DNA from: Pseudomonas jinjuensis
Lineage (GTDB): Bacteria; Pseudomonadota; Gammaproteobacteria; Pseudomonadales; Pseudomonadaceae
Direction: 5' to 3'
Assembly: GCF_900103845.1 (NCBI RefSeq)
Contig: NZ_FNIJ01000003.1
Coordinates: 124,001 to 188,000, forward strand
Length of the DNA stretch: 64,000 nt
Every line of letters starts with the position of its first letter. Positions within the stretch are counted from its first letter, which is position 1. The position numbers were made by a program, and so were the translations under genes. Positions 42,128-50,809 of the stretch are shown in pieces. The notes beneath the pieces are model-generated. The model saw only the letters and a program-made list of their open reading frames with translations. It did no database searches and was not told where the DNA came from.

Positions 42128-42785
42128 TTGAACGAACTCCGATCTTGTTGTTATTGGACGGTGATGCCCGGCGCTATCGCGGCGGGTCGTTCTGCAGGCG
42201 GCGGAATCTGCGGGCGCGGCTCCGGAGGACCGTAGCGCAGTTCATGCCGGTCGCCTTCCAGCGATTCTTTCCAGTTGTTTCGCCGGCCAGCATGCGCCGG
42301 ACGGGGTGACATTCATCGTCGAGAATGCCGCCCGGCACAGAGAGCGGGCCATCCCAAAAAGGGATGACTTCGCGCCCCGGCGGCCCTCGCAGCGCAGACG
42401 CCCGCCGGGCACGACCGCCTGGTCGGCGCACGCCGTCGCGTTACGCGCGGCATCCATACTAGGAGCGGCGAACAGGCGCTTTGACCGTCGAAGGGATGAA
42501 CCGCGCGACGTTCGAACGAACGATACGGGAGGGGCAAAAACGTCGTTTCGGACGACGACAGCCTCATCCTGCGCCCGGCATGATCGGGCGTGGAATCTGG
42601 CCAATGCCGCGGGCTCATGCGGCGGCAATGGCAGCGATGGAAGCGTGCGGCGCAGCCGCCCGGGCTGCCTCGCGATCCGGCAATGCCTCGTAGTACGGAC
42701 CCGCGCGATGCGGGTCGCAGAACAATAACCAGAGTCGCAGTTGCAACCGGTGCGTCAGCGCGCCAGGTGAAAAAGGAGATTCTCG
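42128..42785. other. Divergent promoter region without a gene
   Basis: No convincing coding sequence is seen in this 658-base stretch. It contains the ribosome site AAGGAG (42773-42778) for the downstream synthetase and a small CATCCC-N-GGGATG hairpin near 42350. It must hold the promoters of both divergent acyl-CoA synthetase genes, but I cannot place them. Confidence 0.6.
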
Positions 42786-44321
42786 ATGACACGCAAGGCC
42801 ACCGGCAAAATGGTCGTGGGCGAAATCCTCGCCAATGCCGCCATCCGCCATCCCGAGCGGGAAAGCTACTTCTGCACCTCCACCCGGCGCCGCTTCACCT
42901 TCCGCCAGACCGACGAACGCTGCAACCGCCTGGCCAACGGCCTGGGCGGGCTGGGCCTGCGCAAGGGCGAACGGGTGGCGTTCCTCAGCAGCAACCGTGC
43001 GGAAATGGTCGAGATCTACTTCGCCCTGGCCAAGACCGGGCTGATCGGCCTGCCGCTGAACTACCGCCTGGCCCCGCAGGAGATGCTCGAACTGATGCGC
43101 GCCGTCGGCGCCAGCGCACTGCTGCTGGAGCGGCGCTTCGCCGCCGCACTGGCGCCGCTGCTCGCCGACCTGCCGGAGGTCTCCCGGATCGTCAGCTTCG
43201 GCGAAGGCGAGGCGCCGGGCAGCGACTACGAGGAACTGCTGGCCGCCTCGGCCGCCAGCGCGCCGGCCATCGAGATCGAGGAGGAAGACCCCTTCTACTT
43301 CAACCTCACCTCGGGCACCACCGGCCTGCCCAAGTGCTACCTGATCAACCACTACAACTGCACGGCCGGCACCAGCCTGTTCAACGGCTACGACATGACT
43401 GCCCGCGACGTCGCCATGACGGTGTTCCCGATGTTCGGCCGGGTCGGCTTCGGCTGGGCGCTGCAGTCGGCGAGCATGGGCATCCGCAACGTGCTGGTGA
43501 ACTTCGATGGGGAGGCCGTGCTGCGCCTGATCGAAGAGGAAGGCGTGACCATCACCAACCTCGTGCCGACCATGGCCGCCATGCTGCTGGCCGCACCGAA
43601 CATCGACACGGCGAACACGGCTTCGCTGCGCGCCATCGTCTTCGCCGGTGCAGCGCTGCCCGAGCCGATACGCCAGGCCACTCTCGCCAAGCTCTGCGCC
43701 AATCTCTACGAGTACTACGGCATGCAGGAAAGCGGCGCGCTGGTGCTCAGCACCCCGGAAGACCGCGAGCGCAAGCCGGGCTCGGTGGGCCGGCCGATCC
43801 TGCATTCCCAGGTGCGCATCGTCGACCTGCAGGGCAACGACCTGCCGCCCGGCCAGCCGGGGGAAATCCTCGGCCGCTGCCCGGCCGCGGTCACCGCCTA
43901 CTACGAGAACCCGGAGAAATCCGCGGAAACCTTCAGGGACGGCTGGGTGCACACCGGCGACATCGGCTACCTCGACGCGGAAAGCTACCTGTTCATCAGC
44001 GGCCGCCTGAAGGAAGTCATAGTCACCGGCGGGCAGAACGTGCACGCCGCCGAGGTGGAGGAGCTGATCCTCGGCTTCCCCGGCGTCGCCGACTGCTCGG
44101 TGATCGGCCTGCCCGACCCGCTGTGGGGCGAGGCGGTGACCGCGGTGGTGGTGCCGGCCGGCGCGGCGATCGACGGCGAGGCGCTGATCGGGCACTGCCG
44201 CGCCCACCTGGCCGGCTTCAAGACGCCCAAGCGCGTGCTGCAGCAGGACGACCCGCTGCCGCGCACGCCGACCGGCAAGGTGCAGAAGTTCAGGCTGGTG
44301 GAGCGCTATTCGGCGAAGTGA
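42786..44321 (+). CDS. AMP-forming acyl-CoA synthetase (acid-CoA ligase) 2
   Basis: This 511-aa ANL enzyme has the P-loop FNLTSGTTGLPKCYL. The usual KG is KC here, a mild change. The motif YEYYGMQESG, the hinge GDIGYLDAESYLFISGRLKEVI and the catalytic Lys segment RTPTGKVQKFRL follow. It activates a carboxylic acid as CoA thioester. It has a good ribosome site and is followed 174 bases later by a LAL-type regulator gene on the same strand, which probably controls it or its neighbours. It is only distantly similar in sequence to the synthetase at 40553, so the two are not a recent duplication. Confidence 0.92.
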   Translation: MTRKATGKMVVGEILANAAIRHPERESYFCTSTRRRFTFRQTDERCNRLANGLGGLGLRKGERVAFLSSNRAEMVEIYFALAKTGLIGLPLNYRLAPQEMLELMRAVGASALLLERRFAAALAPLLADLPEVSRIVSFGEGEAPGSDYEELLAASAASAPAIEIEEEDPFYFNLTSGTTGLPKCYLINHYNCTAGTSLFNGYDMTARDVAMTVFPMFGRVGFGWALQSASMGIRNVLVNFDGEAVLRLIEEEGVTITNLVPTMAAMLLAAPNIDTANTASLRAIVFAGAALPEPIRQATLAKLCANLYEYYGMQESGALVLSTPEDRERKPGSVGRPILHSQVRIVDLQGNDLPPGQPGEILGRCPAAVTAYYENPEKSAETFRDGWVHTGDIGYLDAESYLFISGRLKEVIVTGGQNVHAAEVEELILGFPGVADCSVIGLPDPLWGEAVTAVVVPAGAAIDGEALIGHCRAHLAGFKTPKRVLQQDDPLPRTPTGKVQKFRLVERYSAK

Positions 44322-44495
44322 GACCGGAAGATCGCGCAACGCATGCCCCCTCGCCCCATGCAGGCGAGGGGGTTCCTGGCAGCATGCCTCCGGCCGCCGC
44401 GGCTCCGCCGGGCGTGGCAGAATGAGGAAAATCACGACAGGAAAAGACGGAAGCGGCGCGCCGCATCGAGAGCCGTCGCAGAGGAGACGCAAGGC

Positions 44496-47201
44496 ATGAC
44501 ATGGCCCCAGGCAACCCCGGCCCACGCCCCATCCGCCAGCGGGACCGCCTCCGCGCCCCTGCCGATCCGCATCCTCGCCACCAAGTACACCCCGCCCTGC
44601 GGCGACAGCCGGCACCTGCTGCGCCAGCACCTGGTCGAGCAGATGGCCAATGCCTCCCGCGCCCGCCTGATCCTCCTGCGCGCCGCCGCCGGCTTCGGCA
44701 AGACCACCCTGCTGCAGCAGTATCACGACCGCTGCCGGAGCGCCGGCCGGCACACCCTGTGGATCAACCTGGACAGCGCCGACAACGACCTGCAGCGCTT
44801 CGTCGCCCTGCTCCACCACGGCCTGCGCGCCCTGGGCGGACAGCCAGCGGGCGGCGAGAACGACGCCCCCGGCACCCAGGACGTGCTGGACCTGCTCGGC
44901 GCCAGCCCGACGCCGCTGGTCATCGTCCTCGACGAATTCGAGGTGATCCAGAGCCCGCCGGTGCTCAGCTTCCTGCAGCAGATCCTCGACGGCCTGCCGG
45001 ACGGCGGCACGGTGGCGCTGGGCACCCGCAGCCTTCCCGAGTTCGACCTCGGCCGCCTCGCCGCGCGCGGCCAGCTGCTGGAGCTGGCGCCGGACACCCT
45101 GCGCTTCAGCCTGGAGGAAACCACCGCCTTCGTCCGCGACAAGCGCCAGCTGCCGCTGCTGAACAACCTGCTGTCCAGCCTCTACCGGCGCACCGAAGGC
45201 TGGATCACCGCCATCTACCTGGCCTGCCTGTCGCTGCAGGGGCGCGACGACCACGGCGCGGTGATCGCCGCCTTCTCCGGCTCCAACCTGCAGCTGGCCG
45301 AATACCTGGCCGAGGACATCCTCGCCCGGCTGGACGACGACACCCGCCTGTTCCTGCTCCGGACCAGCGTCACCGAACAGTTCTGCGCCGGCCTGTGCGA
45401 CGCGCTGACCGGCCACGGCGACAGCCGGGAAATGCTCGAACGGCTGGGCCGCTCCCACCTGTTCCTGATCCCCATCGACGGCGAGCAGCAGTGGTACCGC
45501 TATCACAGCCTGTTCGCCGGCTTCCTCCGCGACGCCCTGGAGCGCCGCCTGCCCGGCGAGGCCAACCGGCTGCGCCGCCGCGCCGCGCAGTGGTTCCTCG
45601 ACGAAGGCCGGCCGATCCCGGCGATCGAACTGCTGCTCGACGCCGGCGATGCGGAGGAAGCCGCCACGCGGCTGGCCGAGCATATCGACAGCCTGGTCGA
45701 GACCGGCCGCACGCGCATGCTGCTGCGCTGGCTGGACCGCATCCCCGGCGAACTGCTGGACCGCTATCCGCGCCTGAACCTGGCCTACGCCTGGGCGCTG
45801 GTGTTCGCCCGGCGCTTCCGCGACGCCAACCGGCTGATCGACCACCTGGCGGAAACCGGCGATGCGCTGGAGGCGCGCACCCTGCGCTGCCTGCTGCTCG
45901 GCCTGACCGACGAGCCGGAGGAATGCTGCCGCGTCGGCCTCGACCAGCTGCGCCGGCTGCCGGCCGGCGAAACCTTCCAGTACGGCGTGCTGGTCAATGC
46001 GGTGGCCTTCAACCTGATCGGCAGCGGCCGCCACGACGAGGCCCGCGAGCTGCTGGCGCAGGCCGCCGAATCGCAGATGCAGTCGAGCCTGCTGCGGAGC
46101 ATTTCCGACTGCAACGAAAGCATCCTCGACATGATCCAGGGTCGCCTCGGCAGCGCCCTCGCGCGCATGCAGGCAAGCGGCGGTGAACGCTGGAGCGACG
46201 GCAACGGCAAGACGGTCGGCGCCCACCTCACCCGCGAAACCCTGTGCGCCCAGCTGCTCTACGAGAGCGACCGGCTGGAGGAAGCCGAGCGCCTGCTGGC
46301 GCCCATCCTGCCCACGGCGAAGAACGCCAGCACCCCGGACAGCCTGATCGCCAGCCACGTGCTGATGGCGCGGGCGGCGCTGTGCCGTGGCGAGCGCGAC
46401 ACCTGGCTGCGCTATCTGGTGGAGCTGGAACAGACCGGCCACCAGAGCGGCAACCCGCGGGTGCAATGCTCGGCGTGGCTGGAGCGCGCCCGCGTGGCGG
46501 TGCTGGAGAATCGCCTGGACGCGGCCCGCCAGGCGCAGGAAGCCGCCGAGCAGGCCGGCGGCTGGGACCGGCCCGGCTTCCTGATGTACGCCAACGACGT
46601 GGATACGCCGAGCATCGGCCGCCAGCGCCTGCGCATCGCCGAGGGCGACTGCGGCGCCGCGCTGGAAGCCCTGCGCGCGGCCCTCCAGGACGCCCGCGCG
46701 CGCCAGCACCGGCGCCGCGAGATCAAGCTGCAACTGCTGCTGGCGCTGGCGCTGGACGGACTCGGGCGGGTCCAGCAGGCTTTCGAGGCGCTGGGCGAGG
46801 CCCTGCGCCTGGCCGGCCCGGAGGGATTCCTGGGCACCTTCATCGAGGAAGGCGACCGCCTCGCCCGCCTGCTGCGGCGCTGGGCCATCAGCCCGCACGG
46901 CCAGGCGGGGAGCATCGAGGCGGGCTTCGTCACGACCCTGCTGGAACGCCTGAACATCGTGCTGGACACCAGCGGCGCCGGCGAAGGCAGCGCCGATGCG
47001 CCGCAGGAGGAACTGACCAGCCGGGAAATCCAGGTACTGCAGCTGCTGGCCGCCGGCCAGCGCAACCGCGCCATCGCCGAGAAACTGTTCCTCTCGGAAT
47101 GCACGGTCAAGTCGCACCTGCGCAAGATCAACGCCAAGCTCGGCGCCCAGGGCCGCACCCAGGCGGTGGCCATCGCCCGCAGCCGCGGCTGGCTGGACTG
47201 A
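44496..47201 (+). CDS. LuxR-family regulator, MalT/LAL type (no. 1)
   Basis: This 901-aa protein has an N-terminal STAND ATPase (Walker A RAAAGFGKTT at 62-71, Walker B-like LVIVLDEFE), a long helical-repeat sensor region, and a C-terminal LuxR HTH (LTSREIQVLQLLAAGQRNRAIAEKLFLSECTVKSHLRKIN). MalT-like proteins oligomerise with ATP and an inducer and activate transcription. GAGGAGAC precedes ATG 44496. It lies between an acyl-CoA synthetase and an SDR/enoyl-CoA hydratase pair, which are likely targets. Confidence 0.92.
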   Translation: MTWPQATPAHAPSASGTASAPLPIRILATKYTPPCGDSRHLLRQHLVEQMANASRARLILLRAAAGFGKTTLLQQYHDRCRSAGRHTLWINLDSADNDLQRFVALLHHGLRALGGQPAGGENDAPGTQDVLDLLGASPTPLVIVLDEFEVIQSPPVLSFLQQILDGLPDGGTVALGTRSLPEFDLGRLAARGQLLELAPDTLRFSLEETTAFVRDKRQLPLLNNLLSSLYRRTEGWITAIYLACLSLQGRDDHGAVIAAFSGSNLQLAEYLAEDILARLDDDTRLFLLRTSVTEQFCAGLCDALTGHGDSREMLERLGRSHLFLIPIDGEQQWYRYHSLFAGFLRDALERRLPGEANRLRRRAAQWFLDEGRPIPAIELLLDAGDAEEAATRLAEHIDSLVETGRTRMLLRWLDRIPGELLDRYPRLNLAYAWALVFARRFRDANRLIDHLAETGDALEARTLRCLLLGLTDEPEECCRVGLDQLRRLPAGETFQYGVLVNAVAFNLIGSGRHDEARELLAQAAESQMQSSLLRSISDCNESILDMIQGRLGSALARMQASGGERWSDGNGKTVGAHLTRETLCAQLLYESDRLEEAERLLAPILPTAKNASTPDSLIASHVLMARAALCRGERDTWLRYLVELEQTGHQSGNPRVQCSAWLERARVAVLENRLDAARQAQEAAEQAGGWDRPGFLMYANDVDTPSIGRQRLRIAEGDCGAALEALRAALQDARARQHRRREIKLQLLLALALDGLGRVQQAFEALGEALRLAGPEGFLGTFIEEGDRLARLLRRWAISPHGQAGSIEAGFVTTLLERLNIVLDTSGAGEGSADAPQEELTSREIQVLQLLAAGQRNRAIAEKLFLSECTVKSHLRKINAKLGAQGRTQAVAIARSRGWLD

Positions 47202-47253
47202 GCGGGCGCCGGCGAATTTAGTTCGAAGTGACTAGAGCCGGCCCGCACGGCTG

Positions 47254-47268
47254 TTCCGATAATCGGAA
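47254..47268. promoter_or_regulatory. Palindrome upstream of the SDR/enoyl-CoA hydratase genes
   Basis: TTCCGATAATCGGAA is a perfect 7-base inverted repeat around one base, 58 bases before the SDR start. It is a candidate operator, perhaps for the LAL regulator just upstream. Confidence 0.4.
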
Positions 47269-47325
47269 AGACCGACGCCCGGCCGGGCGCGGTGTCTTTT
47301 CGTTGGACAAGCACAAGGAACCAGC

Positions 47326-48111
47326 ATGCAGCAGACACATCCCTGGGCGCAGTTCGCCAACGCCCATGTCTTCGTCGCCGGCGGGACCAGCGGCATCAAC
47401 CTGGGCATCGCCTCGGCGTTCGCCGCCTGGGGCGCGAACGTCGCGGTGCTCGGCCGCAACGCCGAAAAGGCCGCCGCCGCGGCAGCCGGCCTGGGGCCAC
47501 GCGCCCTCGGCCTGAGCGCCGACGTGCGCAATCCCGAGGCGCTGGAGGCGGCGCTGGCGCAGGCGGTGGAACGCTTCGGGCCGATCGACGTGCTGGTCTC
47601 CGGCGCCGCCGGCAACTTCCTCGCCGCGGCGACCGACATGTCCTGCAATGCCTTCAAGAGCGTGGTGGACATCGACCTGCTCGGCACCTTCAACGTCCTC
47701 CGTCTCGGCCACCGGCACCTGCGCGGCGCCGGCGCCTCGGTGCTGACCATTTCCGCCCCGCAGGCCAGCAATCCCACCCCGCTGCAGGCGCATGCCTGCG
47801 CCGCCAAGGCCGGCATCGAGATGCTCACCCGCACCCTCGCCGTCGAATGGGGTTCCCAGCGCATCCGCGTGAACGCCCTGGTGCCCGGACCGATCAGCGG
47901 CACCGAAGGCATGCGCCGCCTGGCGCCGGACGCGGAAAGCACCGCGCGCGCCACCCGCAACGTGCCGCTGGGGCGCTACGGCACGCTGGAGGAAGTGGCC
48001 GACGCCGCGCTGTTCCTCTCGTCCTCCATGGCGTCCTACATCACGGGCGCGACGCTGGCGGTGGACGGCGGCTCCATGCATGGCGGCGGCATGGCGCGGA
48101 TGGGGCTCTGA
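47326..48111 (+). CDS. SDR family, 2,4-dienoyl-CoA reductase (DECR2)-like
   Basis: This 261-aa SDR has VAGGTSGINLGIA, the DECR-typical SGAAGNFLAAATDMS, and DIDLLGTFNVL. At the active site it has Ser in ISAPQASNPTPLQAHACAAKAGIE with Lys kept, but His where classical SDRs have Tyr, as in peroxisomal-type dienoyl-CoA reductases that lack this Tyr. It would reduce a dienoyl-CoA, or act on a related acyl-CoA, during beta-oxidation of unsaturated or branched acids. AAGGA precedes ATG 47326. It is followed by the enoyl-CoA hydratase gene after 58 bases. Confidence 0.87.
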   Translation: MQQTHPWAQFANAHVFVAGGTSGINLGIASAFAAWGANVAVLGRNAEKAAAAAAGLGPRALGLSADVRNPEALEAALAQAVERFGPIDVLVSGAAGNFLAAATDMSCNAFKSVVDIDLLGTFNVLRLGHRHLRGAGASVLTISAPQASNPTPLQAHACAAKAGIEMLTRTLAVEWGSQRIRVNALVPGPISGTEGMRRLAPDAESTARATRNVPLGRYGTLEEVADAALFLSSSMASYITGATLAVDGGSMHGGGMARMGL

Positions 48112-48169
48112 CCAGCCATCGCGCTTCACCACGATTCGCAACCTTCAATAACAACAAGCGAGAACCACG

Positions 48170-48967
48170 ATGAACTACCAGTCGATCCTCCTGAGCCGGG
48201 AAGGCTCCGTCGCCGTCATCACCCTCAACGAGCCGGCGAGCGCCAACACCTTCAACCCCAACCTGGTCAGCGAAGTCCGCCATGCGCTGGCCGCGGTGCG
48301 CGCCGACAGCAGCGTGCGCGCCCTGCTGCTCACCGCCACTGGCCGGCTGTTCTGCGCCGGCGCCGACCTCAAGGGCGGCGGACGCGACAGAAGCGGCTAC
48401 GGCGAACACGGGGCGAAGAACATGCGCGAGCACCTCAACCCGATGATCGCCGAACTGCACGAGCAGCCGGTGCCGGTGGTGATCGCGGTCAACGGCGGGG
48501 CCGCCGGCGCCGGAGTGGGACTGGCGCTGGCCGGCGACGTGATCCTCGCCGCGCGCTCGGCCTACTTCTATCTGCCGTTCATTCTCCGGCTCGGCATCGT
48601 CCCCGACCTGGGTGCCTCGTGGTTCCTGCAACGCCGCATCGGCAGCGCCCGCGCCCTGGCGCTGAGCGTCACCGGCGAACGCCTGTCGGCGGAAAAGGCC
48701 GAACGCTGGGGCATGATCCACGCCTGCGTCGACGACGCGGCCCTGCACGACGAAGCCCTGCGCATGGCCCGGCAACTGGCGCTCCTGCCGGCCCACGGGA
48801 TGCTCGAAGCGCGCGCCCTGTTCGACGCCGCCGAACGCAACGACCTGCGCGCGCAGCTGGACTACGAGGCCGACCGCCAGCGCGAACTGCTCGACCTGCC
48901 CAGCTTCAGGGAGGGCGTGCAGGCGTTCCTGGAAAAGCGCGATCCGGAGTTCGCCGGGCGGGAGTGA
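48170..48967 (+). CDS. Enoyl-CoA hydratase/isomerase family protein
   Basis: This 265-aa crotonase has the two oxyanion-hole segments (FCAGADLKGGG and VNGGAAGAGVGLALAGD) and the pattern VPDLGASWFLQRRIG similar to PaaG-type isomerases. One of the two usual catalytic acids is not evident, so isomerase or specialised hydratase activity is possible. It is co-directional with the DECR-like SDR and forms an acyl-CoA processing pair. A strong palindrome follows. Confidence 0.9.
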   Translation: MNYQSILLSREGSVAVITLNEPASANTFNPNLVSEVRHALAAVRADSSVRALLLTATGRLFCAGADLKGGGRDRSGYGEHGAKNMREHLNPMIAELHEQPVPVVIAVNGGAAGAGVGLALAGDVILAARSAYFYLPFILRLGIVPDLGASWFLQRRIGSARALALSVTGERLSAEKAERWGMIHACVDDAALHDEALRMARQLALLPAHGMLEARALFDAAERNDLRAQLDYEADRQRELLDLPSFREGVQAFLEKRDPEFAGRE

Positions 48968-48980
48968 GATGGCGACCCTT

Positions 48981-49010
48981 ATGGTTCCCACGCTCCTGCG
49001 TGGGAACCAT
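48981..49010. repeat. GTTCCCACGC palindrome, likely bidirectional transcript end
   Basis: ATGGTTCCCACGC pairs perfectly with GCGTGGGAACCAT around TCCT. A near-identical copy lies at 61143-61172. Both lie between convergent genes. The 48968-49412 gap also holds GGGCCATGCCCGCGAA at 49201 and no gene. Confidence 0.75.
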
Positions 49011-49412
49011 GAAGGAAGACAGCGGAGCCGACTGCAGGAGCAACTGTCTTCTGGTTTACTCGCTGCGCTCGCCCTTCGGGCTGCACTGAAGTGCGTTCAG
49101 CGCAAGCGCTGTCCCGCGTTCGCGGGAAAGACGAAGTGAGGCGAGACCTCGACGCACACCCGTCATCCTCGCGAGCGCGGGGATCCAATAGATCGTGTAG
49201 GGGCCATGCCCGCGAAAAGATGTCGCGCGCATGGCGCTCCTACAGGAAGTGCGGAGGTTCCGTGCAGGCTGCAGGCCGCGAACGCGGCCTCGCAATGGTG
49301 GATGAAAAAAACCTCGTCCACCCTACGCTGGCGTCCCCCCAAGGCCCCGGCAAAACGCACCGCGCCCGCCGCAGGCGGAGCATTCCCGCGGCGGGCGCGA
49401 TAGCGGTCAGGC

Positions 49413-50783
49413 TCAGCGAATACCCGCGTTGCGCAGGGCAGCCGGGGTGAAGTCGTTCATGGTGGACTTCTGGCCGTAGAGGGTCGGGTGCTTGGACTCG
49501 TTGGTCATGCCGATCACCGCATAGCGCCCGGCGATCAGGTCGTACAGCCCCTGGGCGGCATACAGGCTGGCCTGCTGCTGGTAGTCCAGCACCTGGAAGC
49601 CCTCGCCCACGCGCCACAGCTGGCCACGACCGTCGTAGTGGTCGGCTTCGAGGATGTTCCAGGTGTCCTCGTCGACGAAGAACACGCGCTTGGCATAGAT
49701 GTGCCGCTCGGTGGGCTTCACCGTGCCCTCGACGACCCACACGCGGTGCAGCTCGTAGCGGGTCAGGTCCTGGTTGATGTGGCCGGGCTTGAGGATGTCC
49801 GAGTACTTCAGCTTCGGCGACCACAGCCGGTAGTTGTTGTACGGAACGTACATCTCCTTCTTGCCGACCAGTTTCCAGTCGTAGCGGTCCGGCGCGCCGT
49901 TGTACATGTCCGAGTTGTCGGCGGTGCGCATGCCGTCGGCGGCGGTGCCCGGGCCGTCGTAGGCCACCTGCGGGGCGCGGCGCACGCGGCGCTGGCCGGC
50001 GTTGTAGGCCCAGGCCAGGCGCGGTTCCTTGACCTGGTCGATGGTCTCGTGGACCAGGGTCACGTTACCGGCCAGGCGTGCCGGAGCGACGATTTCCTGC
50101 TTCACGTAGAACAGGAAGTTGGCGCCCTTCTCCGCTGCGACATCCGGCATGAATTGCGGGAACGCCGTGTCCTGCCTGAACTCGACGACGGTGTAGGAAC
50201 CGTTCGACTGCGGCGTGGCCTGGGCGACGATCTGGGTGAAGTTGGTGCCGCGATAACGGGTCTCGTGGTTCCACACCACTTCCACGCCGGTCTTCGGAAT
50301 CGGGAAGGCGTAGTTGTGCGACTGCTCGAAGTTCTTCAGGCCGTTGCCGTCGTTGACCGTCTCGGTGGTCACCGCGCTCCGCTTAGCCGCGTCGTAGATC
50401 GACTGCGGCGAAGAAGCGCTGCGCCGGGTCTGATACACCGGAATCCGGTAGCTCTGCGGATAGCGCTTGAACATCGCCTGCTGGCCGGGGGTCAGCTTGT
50501 CCTTGTACTGATCGACGTTCTGCGCGGTGATGGTGAACAGCGGCTTGTCATCGGGGAACGGATCGCCGAGGAAGCCCTTGGCGTCCACCGGTGCGGCGCC
50601 CGGCTTGAGGCCGCCGGTCCATTCCGGAATGCTGCCATCGGCATTGCCGGCCTTCTCGCCGCCCAGCGGCGTCAGGCTGGTGCCCAGCTTTGCCGCTTCC
50701 TCGGGGGATACCGCGGCCATCACGCTGGTAGCCAGCAGCGACAGGGCCAGGGCGCCGACATGCATCATCGTTCTTGTCTTCAT
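49413..50783 (-). CDS. DUF1329 family envelope protein
   Basis: This 456-aa protein has a signal peptide (1-23, LATSVMA then AVSPEEA) and the DUF1329 pattern (LTPLGGEKAGNADGSIPEW, FPIPKTGVEVVWNHETRYRG, WVVEGTVKPTERHIYAKRVFFVDED, LADHYDGRGQLWR-like). DUF1329 proteins have a LolB-like fold and pair with DUF1302 outer-membrane proteins. They are induced in pseudomonads growing on hydrophobic substrates such as terpenoids and sterols. The gene lies 26 bases after the DUF1302 gene, so they form a transport or envelope unit. Confidence 0.9.
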   Translation of the reverse strand: MKTRTMMHVGALALSLLATSVMAAVSPEEAAKLGTSLTPLGGEKAGNADGSIPEWTGGLKPGAAPVDAKGFLGDPFPDDKPLFTITAQNVDQYKDKLTPGQQAMFKRYPQSYRIPVYQTRRSASSPQSIYDAAKRSAVTTETVNDGNGLKNFEQSHNYAFPIPKTGVEVVWNHETRYRGTNFTQIVAQATPQSNGSYTVVEFRQDTAFPQFMPDVAAEKGANFLFYVKQEIVAPARLAGNVTLVHETIDQVKEPRLAWAYNAGQRRVRRAPQVAYDGPGTAADGMRTADNSDMYNGAPDRYDWKLVGKKEMYVPYNNYRLWSPKLKYSDILKPGHINQDLTRYELHRVWVVEGTVKPTERHIYAKRVFFVDEDTWNILEADHYDGRGQLWRVGEGFQVLDYQQQASLYAAQGLYDLIAGRYAVIGMTNESKHPTLYGQKSTMNDFTPAALRNAGIR

Positions 50784-50809
50784 GTGCTTACCCTCTGCGT
50801 TGTGCAGGA

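Noticed and set aside
42615-47117. A 1500-codon open frame on the minus strand over acyl-CoA synthetase 2 and LAL-1
   Set aside because: It is the antisense shadow of two well-supported plus-strand genes. In very GC-rich DNA the complementary frame often lacks stops, and its protein is low-complexity Ala/Gly/Gln-rich with no domain.
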